8,453 nucleotides of DNA from NCBI GenBank assembly GCA_031289865.1, contig JAITOQ010000034.1:1-8453 (forward strand), written 5' to 3'. Below, piece by piece: positions 1 through 7,379 of this stretch. The notes below the pieces were generated by a model that saw nothing but the letters and a program-made list of their open reading frames with translations, did no database searches and was not told the DNA's origin. The position numbers and the translations under genes are program-made. The stretch comes from Clostridiales bacterium (lineage in GTDB: Bacteria > Bacillota > Clostridia > Christensenellales > JAISNN01). Numbering within the stretch: the stretch's first letter is position 1; each line of letters starts with the position of its first letter.

Positions 1-916
1 GACGATTCGGTTTTATCTTGAGAACGGCGTGGAATTTGTCCTATACATAAACGTAACTGCGGAACTTACGAGCGGCGACCTATCTCTACCCGAAACCGAT
101 ACGGATCGTGCGTATTTGATTGTCGGCTCATATATCGGGTTATCGACCGCGGACGACGGTGCGGAGATATATTACACCTTAAACGGGAGCGATCCGCGTG
201 AAAACGGGATACTGTATACGGGCGCGATTCTCGTGAGCGGAACGGTATTTACGATAAAGAGCGCGACCCTCTACGACGACGTTTGGGGCGCGGTCGCGGA
301 ACGTGTGTTTGCGGTGGCGAACGCGTCCCTTGTGACGCTAAATCTCGCCGCAACCTATAACGGTAGCGTACAAACGATTGTCGCGACATATCCCGAAGAC
401 TATACGGTCAAGGTGCTTTCGGGCGCGTCGGCGTTTACCGGCGCAATACACGCCGGAAGCTATGTCTTGACTCTCGAAATTTATTACACGGGCGAGTTGA
501 TCGATTCCAAAGAAATCACTTTTGTAATAGCTAAAGCATCCGTCACCGTGCCGATTATAAACGGCACGGCGGCAAAGGCGGGAGATTTACTCTCGAAGAT
601 AGCATTATCCTCCGCGGAGGACGGCATATATGAATGGGTGACGCCGACAACGGTACTTGTCAAGGGCGAAAACATCGTCTCGTGGAGATTTGTCCCGAAC
701 TACCCGAATGATTATGAGGGTGCGCTTAGTGGAACGATTACCGTCAATGCGGCGGCTGTCGACGGAGGCGGAGACGGCGGCGACGATGATAACGGCGCAA
801 AGATTGCCATTATCGTCGGATCGGTCGTTGGCGGCACTGCGCTCCTTGCGGCGGCGGGATATTTGGCGTTTGTTTGGCTGAAAAAGAAAAAGATATTTGA
901 AAAGTACTCTGTGTAA
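1..916 (+). CDS. C-terminal part of a membrane-anchored surface protein with CHB_HEX_C-like and MBG-like domains (5' partial)
   Basis: The frame is open to the left edge (first full codon at base 2), so the start lies outside the window; the GTG at 29 is internal. Of the 304 visible residues, about 40-105 resemble the chitobiase/beta-hexosaminidase C-terminal domain (IYYTLNGSDP followed by LYTG). Residues 106-178 look like an MBG/Ig-like domain. Residues 179-250 look like a second Ig-like domain of the kind found in tandem on bacterial surface proteins (AGDLLSKIALS, then a Trp and an FxPNYPNDY stretch). A Gly/Asp linker (252-264) leads to one hydrophobic helix (267-293) and a KKKK stop-transfer, giving an outside N-terminus and a membrane-held C-terminus instead of an LPXTG sorting signal. 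The missing N-terminal part may carry the functional domain. The lipoprotein gene starts 9 bp downstream, so the two are probably co-transcribed. Function is unknown; adhesion or carbohydrate-related display is a guess. Confidence 0.85.
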   Translation, partial: TIRFYLENGVEFVLYINVTAELTSGDLSLPETDTDRAYLIVGSYIGLSTADDGAEIYYTLNGSDPRENGILYTGAILVSGTVFTIKSATLYDDVWGAVAERVFAVANASLVTLNLAATYNGSVQTIVATYPEDYTVKVLSGASAFTGAIHAGSYVLTLEIYYTGELIDSKEITFVIAKASVTVPIINGTAAKAGDLLSKIALSSAEDGIYEWVTPTTVLVKGENIVSWRFVPNYPNDYEGALSGTITVNAAAVDGGGDGGDDDNGAKIAIIVGSVVGGTALLAAAGYLAFVWLKKKKIFEKYSV

Positions 917-925
917 AAGGGGTCT

Positions 926-2341
926 ATGAAAAAAACATTGTATATAGCCCTTGTCCTCCTCCTCTTCGTTATCGTTGTTGTTTCCGCGTCTTGTAAAAAG
1001 GTTTTTCCGTCTGATGGCGGTTATACCTTCGGACTCGTGAGCGACCGCGTATGCGCCGGGGATACGCTGGTTTTGAAATTTACTGCGGACGGACGGGAGT
1101 ATCCGACGCGTTTTGCGGTGATCGGGTCGACGGCGGAGGGCGCGAGGCTTATAGGAGAAGATCTTTTGATCGCATACGCCGAGGGATGTGTAACGGTGCG
1201 CGCAAAAGCTTATATAGACGGCAAAAACCGCGAAGCGGATTTGACCGTCACGGTCGGCGCGTCGCCAAAGGGCGGGCTTTTTGAAACGAAAGAGGATTTT
1301 ACCGAAACTGTAATAAGGTCGCTTTTGCACATAAGGGAGGATGAATATTCCAATCCTTATAATTACGCCGACGATTACGGTGCGGCGATGCTTCTTTCGG
1401 AACGTCTGTTTGAAGGGTTTCGGAATGCGGGCTTTACACGCGGCGAACTGAATTTAGTGCTTGACGTTGCCAAAAAAAAATCCGAACTGTTTAATCAAGC
1501 CTTTAAAAGCTACAAAGCCAACGAAACCGATCGGGAGGAATTAAAAAAGGAGTTGTTGCGGCTTGCAATCGTCTTTTCAGACGATTATCTGTCGCTTTGG
1601 ATTGCGCCTGAAAAATCCGCAAGGTTTATCGTGGAATATGCAAAATTGGTTTTTTCGGAAAAGATAGAAACCTATTCGGATAGTGCGCTTTCGTTGTTTT
1701 TGGACGAGCTTCGGGAAAAGACGGAGTTCGACCTTTTCTCTCTCGAAATCCAATATTATTCGGGAGTTCTTTCCGAGACGCAACATCTCTCTCTTCGTCA
1801 AAAAATTCTTGATGCGGCGGCGGCTAACGAGGAATATTATCAAAAATTTTATTCCGCGGAATGTGAGAGATACAAAAACGAGCTTGCGTATATTGCGGAC
1901 GAAAAAAATGATTTTGTCGGCGGTATAGAATCGCTTTTTGGGGGAGTCGAGGGCGGCGGCTTCGGTAATGTTATCGGGCAGTTTGACAGTTATTTTTCGG
2001 GGGCGGCGTCCGTGAGGTTGAGCCGTTCAGATTTTGAAGTCGTCAAAAACGACATGATTGCCGAGCTTCGGTCGTTTCGTACCAAATTGGGGGGGACGGA
2101 GGAGCTTTTGCGCGCAACACTGCATATTGCGCACTATCTTTTTGGAATCCATATTGACGGGAATTTAGCATCCGTCGATTACGGCGAGCTTGCCGTGCTT
2201 TTTGAAGAGTTGTTTAACGGGGCTGAGGAACGGCTGAGAGGTCTTGACTATGACTCGTATAATAGCGGCGAGTTTGCGGAATATGTGCGCGGCGAGTGGG
2301 ACAATCTTTGGATTGACTTTGCCGCGAGACTGAAAGGATAA
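926..2341 (+). CDS. Uncharacterised lipoprotein with an Ig-like N-terminal domain and a long helical domain
   Basis: The protein has 471 residues. ATG at 926 follows AAAAGGGG (915-922) with close spacing. Residues 1-22 are a signal peptide: KK, a long Leu/Val/Ile core, then SASC with Cys23 followed by KK. This reads as a lipobox, although the Ser at -3 is not ideal. Residues about 31-108 look like a beta-rich Ig-like fold with alternating hydrophobic strands ending in ADLTVTVG. From about 115 to the end the sequence is mostly charged amphipathic helix with no recognised motif. I do not recognise the family. It lies 4 bp upstream of an ABC ATPase gene that is followed by an FtsX-type permease gene, so it may be a surface partner or accessory of that transporter, in the position that periplasmic or extracellular adaptor proteins often occupy. 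That role is inferred from context only. Confidence 0.85.
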   Translation: MKKTLYIALVLLLFVIVVVSASCKKVFPSDGGYTFGLVSDRVCAGDTLVLKFTADGREYPTRFAVIGSTAEGARLIGEDLLIAYAEGCVTVRAKAYIDGKNREADLTVTVGASPKGGLFETKEDFTETVIRSLLHIREDEYSNPYNYADDYGAAMLLSERLFEGFRNAGFTRGELNLVLDVAKKKSELFNQAFKSYKANETDREELKKELLRLAIVFSDDYLSLWIAPEKSARFIVEYAKLVFSEKIETYSDSALSLFLDELREKTEFDLFSLEIQYYSGVLSETQHLSLRQKILDAAAANEEYYQKFYSAECERYKNELAYIADEKNDFVGGIESLFGGVEGGGFGNVIGQFDSYFSGAASVRLSRSDFEVVKNDMIAELRSFRTKLGGTEELLRATLHIAHYLFGIHIDGNLASVDYGELAVLFEELFNGAEERLRGLDYDSYNSGEFAEYVRGEWDNLWIDFAARLKG

Positions 2342-2345
2342 AAAT

Positions 2346-3005
2346 ATGCCGATCATTGAATGCGAAAATCTATACAAAAGCTACGGAAAAAAAGACGCTC
2401 CGTTCATTTTGAAAGGGGTTTCTTTGTCTGTCGGAGAGGGCGAATTTTTGGTCGTTACGGGAGAGTCGGGTGCGGGAAAAACCACGCTATTACATTGCCT
2501 TTCCGGCGCGGAAATGCCTACCGTAGGACGGGTTCTCTTTTTTGGACGGGAGCTATCTGCGTTGAAACGAGCGGAAGCCGATGAATTTTGTCGCCAAAAA
2601 TCCGCCTTTGTCTATCAGTCCGATAGGTTGTCGGAGAACCTCACAATTGCCGAAAACATTCTCATGCCGCGTGCGTTTCGGGGAGAACCTACTCAAAAAG
2701 CCGACGCGCTTTTTTTGCTTGAGAGCCTCGGTATGGAACGCTTTGCCGATAGATTTCCGAACGAGTTGAGCGGAGGAGAACGTCGCCGTATTGCGCTTTT
2801 GCGTGCGCTGTCGGTTTCGCCGAAGGTGATTTTTGCCGATGAACCGACAGGAAATCTCGACCGCACCAACAGCATGCGTGTAATGGAGAGCTTAAAGGAA
2901 TACAATCAAAAGCAAAAAAGCGCGGTAGTGTTGGTGACGCATTCGGAGGAATGCGCCGCGTTTGCATCGCGTAGGGTCATGATAAAGGACGGAATGATAT
3001 TTTGA
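2346..3005 (+). CDS. ABC transporter ATP-binding protein, LolD/MacB/FtsE type
   Basis: This is a complete 219-residue nucleotide-binding subunit, the usual length for the LolD/MacB/FtsE class. Visible motifs are Walker A GESGAGKT (39-46), Q-loop Gln91, signature LSGGE (141-145), Walker B VIFADE (161-166) followed by the PTGNLD stretch typical of this class, and switch His199. All catalytic elements are present, so it should be an active cytoplasmic ATPase. ATG at 2346 is preceded by GAAAGGA (2332-2338) at 7 nt, which overlaps the end of the lipoprotein gene. Its stop codon overlaps the TTG start of the FtsX-type permease, its expected partner. Members of this class power lipoprotein extraction, peptide or antibiotic export and resistance, or cell-wall hydrolase control without moving substrate through a classic channel. 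The substrate cannot be read from the sequence. Confidence 0.95.
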   Translation: MPIIECENLYKSYGKKDAPFILKGVSLSVGEGEFLVVTGESGAGKTTLLHCLSGAEMPTVGRVLFFGRELSALKRAEADEFCRQKSAFVYQSDRLSENLTIAENILMPRAFRGEPTQKADALFLLESLGMERFADRFPNELSGGERRRIALLRALSVSPKVIFADEPTGNLDRTNSMRVMESLKEYNQKQKSAVVLVTHSEECAAFASRRVMIKDGMIF

Positions 3006-5377
3006 ACCGTTTTGTTTATTTGCTCAAATTGTCGTTTAAAAACGCAAAAACAACGCCGTTCAAAGTCGGCGTTGTTTGGCTTTCCGCAGTTTTTGCGATA
3101 CTTTGCGCCTATTTTGCATTGTCCCTTCCCGCGCTTGTCACCGAATATTTTGCGCATAAAAATTCCGCGCAATACGCCTCTTGTGAGATTGTGATCGAAG
3201 CGGATGTGTTCCGCGATGCAAATATTTTTAGCGTGCGGACGCTTAAGGAAGCGGAGCGGGAGGGGACGCTCAAGGTATATGATTTTTTAAAAACCAAGGG
3301 CTATGCGGATGTGACGGCGTACGAAAGCCGCGCCGTGGATATTTACGTCGGTGATTATCAAAATTTTTCGGGACTCTATCCCGAACTCCCGCCGTTTTTC
3401 GCCGAAAACGGAATCATTGTTTCTAATCGTTTTGCAAAGTGCTTTGACTGCCGCGAGGGTGATACGGTCACCCTATCTGGAATCGGTGTTCAGGGTGATT
3501 TTCATATAGAAAAAATACTTAGCGGAAATTTATTTTATGAGACAGATTTTACGTTTAATGTCTTTATCGGCGGCACGCCCGCCAACTATTTTAGGAATTA
3601 CGCGCTTGTCAAAGCGAAATCGGGCGACGGAGACGCCTTATACGAAAAGCTAAAGAGCCATCCCGACTTTGCGAACGCGCTCGTCACAAACGTCTCCGGC
3701 ATTTCGGGAAAAGAGATAGCGGTGAAAAATGTGACGGTGGCGTTTTCGGTTGCGGTCGCCTTTACGCTGTTGTTTGCCGTTCTGTTTACGGTGGTTGCGA
3801 TTTTGATACTCTTAAAGACGCGGCGCGGCTTAATATCGAGTTACCGTGCGGCGGGGGCTTTGCGGCGCGAGATCTTTGCGGCACTTGCGTTTGAGGCATG
3901 TGGAATTCTCGCCGCCGCGCTCCCCGTCTCGTTTTTGTCGGCTTTGCTCCTTACGGGGAGTGTGCGCTCGGGCTTCGGCGTTACGGGCGAACCGTTGCCG
4001 TTGTTATGGGAATTTGCCGCCGCCTTTTTGATCGCCGCCGCAAGCGTGATCGGGTACTATCTCTTCGCCGCCTTTCGAAAGGAGAATTCTCCTCGCGGAA
4101 AGCCGTTTTCCAAAAGACGCTTGACGGCGGCGTTGATTCTTTCGGGTGCATTGATTGCGGCTGTTTGTCTGCAAGAGCTTTTGGAGACAGCTCCTTTTCT
4201 TATCGTTATTACGGGTATTTTAATCGGGGGAATATCCCTTTTTACCGACGGGGTGATAGCCGCCCTTTCAAAGGGCATGTCTGCAGCGGCAAGGCGGAGG
4301 TCCCCACGCATGCATCTGTCGCTTCGGCGGTTTTCAAATTCGTCAGTGGACAAAAAATTGACGTTGCTTTTTGCCTTTGCCGTGACCGCGGTCTTTTTGT
4401 TGAACGGCGCGATCGACGGAATCGAGGCACTTGACGTAAAAAATATAGGGTTCAGCGATTACGGCATTGTGGCGGTCGGCTCGTCTGAGTTTTCGGCAGA
4501 CGGGATAGAGGAATTGTTAAAAAGCAAAGGTATAGAGACGCGTTCGGCGGATGCCGCATTTGTCTTTCAATCGGAGGGAGGGAACCGTGCGGACTTTTTT
4601 TGTGCAATCGACACATCGTCGGCTAATACCGACAAAATCACGAGTTTCGACGTACATGCCCTAAAAGCCGATCAGATTTTGGTCGGAGAAAAATTGAAAT
4701 ACGTTGACAAAATTAAGGTCGGCGACGCTTATCCCGTCACATATAACGGGGTCACGGTTTACTTTGAGGTGGCGGGTTTTATCTCCGCGAGCGATTCGGT
4801 GTTCGGGTTTCAGCTTCTCGACCTTCGCGGCTTTTTAGAAGCCTTCGGAGAGACGAGAGACTACAACGCCATATTGATCGGCGCGGATCCAAAAAATATC
4901 GATGCGGTTCGCGCCGCGCTTTCGCCCGAAACCGACTTGCTTGTCATGGAAGCCGAACGGATATATGAGGAATACACGGGGGATTTTATCGGAATCGTAG
5001 GGCTTGCGCGTTTTGTCCTTCGGCTGTTACAGTTTCTTTGCTTTGCCGCGCTTTTGTCTTGCTTTGCTTTGTACCGCGGGGAGCGGGAGGAATTTCTTAG
5101 GATTTGCGAGTTGTCGGGAATGTGCCGCATTGAGCGTAAAACCCTTGTATTGACAGAAAATGCAGCGATTGCTATCGTAGGGACTGTGATAGGATTACTG
5201 CTCACACTGCTGTTAAACCGCCAAATCCTTTGGTTCTCTATTTTGCAAGGGCTTTTTATCAAAATGCCGTATTCTTTTTCGTCATATTTTCTTATCGCCG
5301 CATTATTTGCCGCCGCGATAGGACTGAATGCGGCAAGCTTTATTTTATTGAGCGTAAAAAAGGACCGACGATATTGA
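3002..5377 (+). CDS. FtsX/MacB-type ABC transporter permease, duplicated ten-helix form
   Basis: The protein has 791 residues. The start is TTG at 3002, overlapping the ATPase stop as TTGA; AAAGGACGGA (2984-2993) lies upstream and no in-frame ATG is nearby. Hydrophobic segments fall at about 22-45, 245-272, 289-318, 334-358, 373-392, 398-422, 453-472, 667-691, 715-738 and 760-785. Two large soluble extracytoplasmic domains sit at about 46-244 and 473-666. This is the duplicated FtsX layout: one helix, an external domain and three helices, repeated, with two linking helices between. The cytoplasmic turns YRAAGALRRE and CELSGMCRIERK match the coupling region after the second helix of each FtsX repeat. 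With the upstream ATPase it should form a complete exporter or mechanotransmission complex in the cytoplasmic membrane. The two external domains could contact the upstream lipoprotein. The substrate is unknown. Confidence 0.93.
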   Translation: MNRFVYLLKLSFKNAKTTPFKVGVVWLSAVFAILCAYFALSLPALVTEYFAHKNSAQYASCEIVIEADVFRDANIFSVRTLKEAEREGTLKVYDFLKTKGYADVTAYESRAVDIYVGDYQNFSGLYPELPPFFAENGIIVSNRFAKCFDCREGDTVTLSGIGVQGDFHIEKILSGNLFYETDFTFNVFIGGTPANYFRNYALVKAKSGDGDALYEKLKSHPDFANALVTNVSGISGKEIAVKNVTVAFSVAVAFTLLFAVLFTVVAILILLKTRRGLISSYRAAGALRREIFAALAFEACGILAAALPVSFLSALLLTGSVRSGFGVTGEPLPLLWEFAAAFLIAAASVIGYYLFAAFRKENSPRGKPFSKRRLTAALILSGALIAAVCLQELLETAPFLIVITGILIGGISLFTDGVIAALSKGMSAAARRRSPRMHLSLRRFSNSSVDKKLTLLFAFAVTAVFLLNGAIDGIEALDVKNIGFSDYGIVAVGSSEFSADGIEELLKSKGIETRSADAAFVFQSEGGNRADFFCAIDTSSANTDKITSFDVHALKADQILVGEKLKYVDKIKVGDAYPVTYNGVTVYFEVAGFISASDSVFGFQLLDLRGFLEAFGETRDYNAILIGADPKNIDAVRAALSPETDLLVMEAERIYEEYTGDFIGIVGLARFVLRLLQFLCFAALLSCFALYRGEREEFLRICELSGMCRIERKTLVLTENAAIAIVGTVIGLLLTLLLNRQILWFSILQGLFIKMPYSFSSYFLIAALFAAAIGLNAASFILLSVKKDRRY

Positions 5378-5439
5378 GTTTTTTAGGACAGAGAGAACAT
5401 TTTATGTGTATTGTAGGAAAGGCTGTGAGTGTATATTGA
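5374..5439 (+). CDS. Possible 21-codon small ORF coupled to the permease stop
   Basis: TTG at 5374 overlaps the permease stop as TTGA, the same arrangement seen between the ATPase and permease genes. AAAAAGGA lies 9 nt upstream, inside the permease gene. The predicted peptide has 21 residues and begins MSFLGQREHF. It has no recognisable motif, is very short and could be chance. The main support is the repeated overlap geometry and the good ribosome binding site. Confidence 0.2.
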   Translation: MSFLGQREHFMCIVGKAVSVY

Positions 5440-5564
5440 GGGTAAATGACATAGCATTATTATCCGAACCCATTATCATTGACGAGCCTTACAAAAAATT
5501 ACCTTACATTAAAAACTATGATTTTTCCGATGCGTCCACTAAAAAAGGATTAAAGATTTGTTAA
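5436..5564 (+). CDS. Possible 42-codon small ORF or coding remnant
   Basis: TTG at 5436 overlaps the stop of the preceding tiny frame, again as TTGA. AGGAAAGG (5415-5422) lies upstream at a rather long 13 nt. The 42-residue product starts MRVNDIALLSEPIIID, is hydrophilic with a Lys/Asp-rich second half, and ends in Cys. It has no membrane segment and I do not recognise it. It could be a small protein at the end of the transporter operon or the remnant of a lost gene. No other gene candidate occupies the gap between the permease and the convergent hydrolase. Confidence 0.25.
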   Translation: MRVNDIALLSEPIIIDEPYKKLPYIKNYDFSDASTKKGLKIC

Positions 5565-5613
5565 CTCCCGTTAAGGTGAATCTCCCTTAAAAAGCCTATA
5601 TTAGAGAAAAGGA

Positions 5614-6903
5614 TTAAAAACGCCAATAGGCGAGAGTCGCATAGATTTCCGCATTTGCGCTCATTTGTAAGGCGATCGGAGAAAGGGGATATTTTTCGGG
5701 CCAGCCTTGATACCAATCGTTTGAGAAAAAATCTTTTTGAAAGCCGAGAAAGCCTTTTAATCGGGAATGCTCGAAACCGTAATCGATTGCGTTTTGCATG
5801 TTTATGATATAGGGTTCTGTATTTTCTTGATCATACGGATAGAGCGCCGTATATCCGTTTAGCAAAATGAGATTGAACCACGCCATCGTAGGATATCGCT
5901 TTACAGATTCGGGTTCCGTGTCTTCGGCGAAATATTCGTCCGCCGACCTTGCCCACTCTTTTGCGTAGTCAAGGTATTTTTCCGTGCTTGTCACTTTGTA
6001 TAACTCGACCGCCGCGGTTATCGGCGAGCCGCTGTTGTAGGTGTAAGGCGGGCCGGTGATATCCTTTATAGATAGAATATTGTTGTCCGCATCTTTATTA
6101 AAGGACATAAAATCATGAAATACGCCGTCCTCGTTCAAAAGATAAGGAAGGAAGCGAAAGGTGTTTTCCGCAATATCGATATAGGTTTTGTTGCTTGTAG
6201 CGCGGTATAGAGCGGCGAAAAATTGCGCGGCGGGTCCCGTCGAACAAGCGTGAACGGCGTCCTTTTCGTACGCCCAATAAAATCCTCCGACGGCTCCGTC
6301 GGGCGCGGCAAGTCCTTTTTGCGTAAACATTTCCGAATCAAGATCGACATAAGCGTCTCTTATCAAAAATTCGGCGATTTCGACCGCCAAATCGAGATAT
6401 TTTTTGTCGTTGGTGAGTTCGTATAAGCCTACAAAATCACGACCCAACCACATATTGTCGTCATAGGCGAGTTCTCTGTAATCGGCGGAATTTTTCCGTA
6501 TGGAACGCCATGCCGAATAACCCGAAAACACGCCGTTATGTTCGGAGCGATAATGTTTCAATCCGTCTAAGATACCGTCCATTTTTTTAAGATAAGACGA
6601 ATCGAGAAGAGCCATTTTGTACGTTAGGGAAATCAAACCGATATATTCCCAACAAGACGCGGTACCGCGGTACGGGTAATACGTCAGAAGCTTTAAGCCT
6701 TTGAAATAATAGTTTCGATAATACGATTCGGAAAGCCGAACCGCACGGTCTTTATCCTTTTCATATTCGTTCGCATAGACGGAACCGTCAAATCTTGCCG
6801 AACGCACAGACAAAACAAGTCCGCTCCCGATAAACGCGCCGATTATAATAACCGCGCAAAGGAAAGAAATAAGGATTTTTCGGATTAAACCTCTTTTTTT
6901 CAT
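5614..6903 (-). CDS. Membrane-anchored glycoside hydrolase family 76 (alpha-1,6-mannanase-like) protein
   Basis: The product has 429 residues. The ATG at 6903 is chosen because AAGGAG (6913-6918 on the opposite strand) lies 9 nt upstream; the frame is open further upstream but without a ribosome site. Residues 1-7 are basic and about 8-32 are hydrophobic with no lipobox, giving a signal anchor that places the rest outside the cell. The remainder fits the (alpha/alpha)6 fold of GH76: AYDDNMW with the adjacent Asp148-Asp149 pair expected for nucleophile and acid/base, GGFYW (206-210), CSTGPAA (220-226), YNSGSP (289-294) followed by an AAVELY helix, and many helical-hairpin Tyr/Trp residues. Family members cut alpha-1,6-mannan backbones such as those of yeast mannan or lipomannan. 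The substrate here is inferred from the family. The gene stands alone, convergent with the transporter operon, with its own promoters and a palindrome. Confidence 0.75.
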   Translation of the reverse strand: MKKRGLIRKILISFLCAVIIIGAFIGSGLVLSVRSARFDGSVYANEYEKDKDRAVRLSESYYRNYYFKGLKLLTYYPYRGTASCWEYIGLISLTYKMALLDSSYLKKMDGILDGLKHYRSEHNGVFSGYSAWRSIRKNSADYRELAYDDNMWLGRDFVGLYELTNDKKYLDLAVEIAEFLIRDAYVDLDSEMFTQKGLAAPDGAVGGFYWAYEKDAVHACSTGPAAQFFAALYRATSNKTYIDIAENTFRFLPYLLNEDGVFHDFMSFNKDADNNILSIKDITGPPYTYNSGSPITAAVELYKVTSTEKYLDYAKEWARSADEYFAEDTEPESVKRYPTMAWFNLILLNGYTALYPYDQENTEPYIINMQNAIDYGFEHSRLKGFLGFQKDFFSNDWYQGWPEKYPLSPIALQMSANAEIYATLAYWRF

Positions 6904-6912
6904 GGGGAAATT

Positions 6913-6918
6913 CTCCTT
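6913..6918 (-). promoter_or_regulatory. Ribosome binding site of the GH76 gene
   Basis: On the minus strand this reads AAGGAG, 9 nt before the ATG at 6903. It decides the start, because the open frame continues upstream to 7062 with no comparable site and across two promoter candidates. Confidence 0.8.
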
Positions 6919-6937
6919 GTAGTGTTTTTTTGCCGTA

Positions 6938-6958
6938 ACGATATAGACATTATATCGT
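6938..6958. promoter_or_regulatory. Perfect palindrome overlapping a -10 box, likely repressor operator
   Basis: ACGATATA and TATATCGT form perfect 8-bp arms around a 5-bp centre (GACAT on the plus strand). The site contains the TATAAT of the nearer GH76 promoter, about 35 bp upstream of the start codon. A dimeric repressor bound here would block transcription, as expected for substrate-induced carbohydrate genes. No regulator gene lies in the window, and I cannot assign the operator to a family. Confidence 0.55.
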
Positions 6959-6977
6959 AAATCAAACAAAAAATCAA
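6949..6977 (-). promoter_or_regulatory. Proximal promoter (P2) of the GH76 gene
   Basis: On the minus strand, TTGATT (6972-6977), a 17-nt spacer and a perfect TATAAT (6949-6954) form a sigma-A-type promoter. Transcription would start about 40 nt before the ATG. The -10 box lies inside the palindrome. Confidence 0.5.
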
Positions 6978-6991
6978 TTTGTTGGAGATAG

Positions 6992-7019
6992 TTTATAGAA
7001 AAAGTGAAGGTATTGTCAA
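6992..7019 (-). promoter_or_regulatory. Distal promoter candidate (P1) of the GH76 gene
   Basis: On the minus strand, a perfect TTGACA (7014-7019), a 16-nt spacer and TATAAA (6992-6997) resemble a sigma-A promoter. It would give a leader of about 80 nt containing the palindrome. Either this or the proximal promoter, or both, may be used. Confidence 0.4.
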
Positions 7020-7053
7020 TCTTGACTCCCAAAAATTTTCTCTGTTTCAGGGC

Positions 7054-7082
7054 TTGACACAACGGCGGTTTTGTTATATAAT
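7054..7082 (+). promoter_or_regulatory. Consensus sigma-A promoter, divergent from the GH76 gene
   Basis: TTGACA (7054-7059), a 17-nt spacer and TATAAT (7077-7082) match the consensus at all 12 positions with ideal spacing. A start near 7089 would read into the frameshifted remnant and reach the terminator at 7337-7369, giving a transcript of about 280 nt. Confidence 0.7.
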
Positions 7083-7092
7083 AAAATCATAA

Positions 7093-7294
7093 ACGACCAA
7101 TACCTACTACCTTGCGGAGATCGAGCGCGGCGCGTTAAAATTGACCGACATAGTTCCGAATAAAGCCGTTAAATTCGATCCGAGGAACGGATATCTATTT
7201 GGTGTTTTTTGATCCAAACAAAGCGTTGCGGACGGAATTGATGATCGGCGTGACCTATACAAGCGACATTATCGTCATTCAGCCGTTAAATTAA
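7093..7294 (+). pseudogene. Frameshifted remnant of an unidentified protein gene
   Basis: One frame is open from 7093, after a TAA at 7090-7092, and ends at TGA 7210-7212 just after a run of six T. It reads YYLAEIERGALKLTDI and continues to NGYLFGVF. The coding-like sequence resumes in the +1 frame as DPNKALRTELMIGVTYTSD and ends at TAA 7292-7294. Removing one T would join the two parts into a continuous stretch of about 65 residues. There is no in-frame ATG or GTG and no ribosome site between the upstream promoter and the coding-like part. The likeliest reading is the C-terminal piece of a decayed gene that has also lost its 5' part. The codon choice resembles the left-hand genes more than the AT-rich gene to the right. 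I do not recognise the family. Alternatives are a sequencing error in the T run or an untranslated RNA gene. Confidence 0.55.
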
Positions 7295-7336
7295 AAACGG
7301 AATCCGAAGAAAATTGAAACAAGATAAAGAAAAACC

Positions 7337-7369
7337 CCGCTTTGGGAAAATATTCCGAAGCGGCTTTTT
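7337..7369 (+). terminator. Intrinsic terminator
   Basis: CCGCTT (7337-7342) pairs with AAGCGG (7358-7363), with an inner GGAA/TTCC pairing, and is followed by CTTTTT. An A run before the left arm means the structure could also terminate transcription arriving from the right. It closes the short transcription unit that starts at the consensus promoter. Confidence 0.8.
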
Positions 7370-7379
7370 GTGTTTAGGT

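Noticed and set aside
605..1330. A 241-codon open frame on the minus strand.
   Set aside because: It is antisense to the surface protein and lipoprotein genes, spans their junction, is Arg-rich and low in plausible domains, and has no ribosome site. It is a shadow of the GC-biased third positions of the real genes.
3898..4434. Long alternative frames on both strands inside the permease gene.
   Set aside because: They overlap a full-length permease with continuous transmembrane and FtsX features, and their translations are Arg/Cys/Ser-rich without motifs.
5571..5590. TTAAGG-N8-CCTTAA hairpin as a terminator between the convergent permease and GH76 genes.
   Set aside because: The stem is only 6 bp, AT-rich, and no T run follows it on either strand.
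6904..7062. An extended N-terminus of 53 codons for the GH76 protein.
   Set aside because: It would cross two promoter candidates and the palindrome, place the signal anchor internally, and lacks a ribosome site. The ATG at 6903 has a good AAGGAG.
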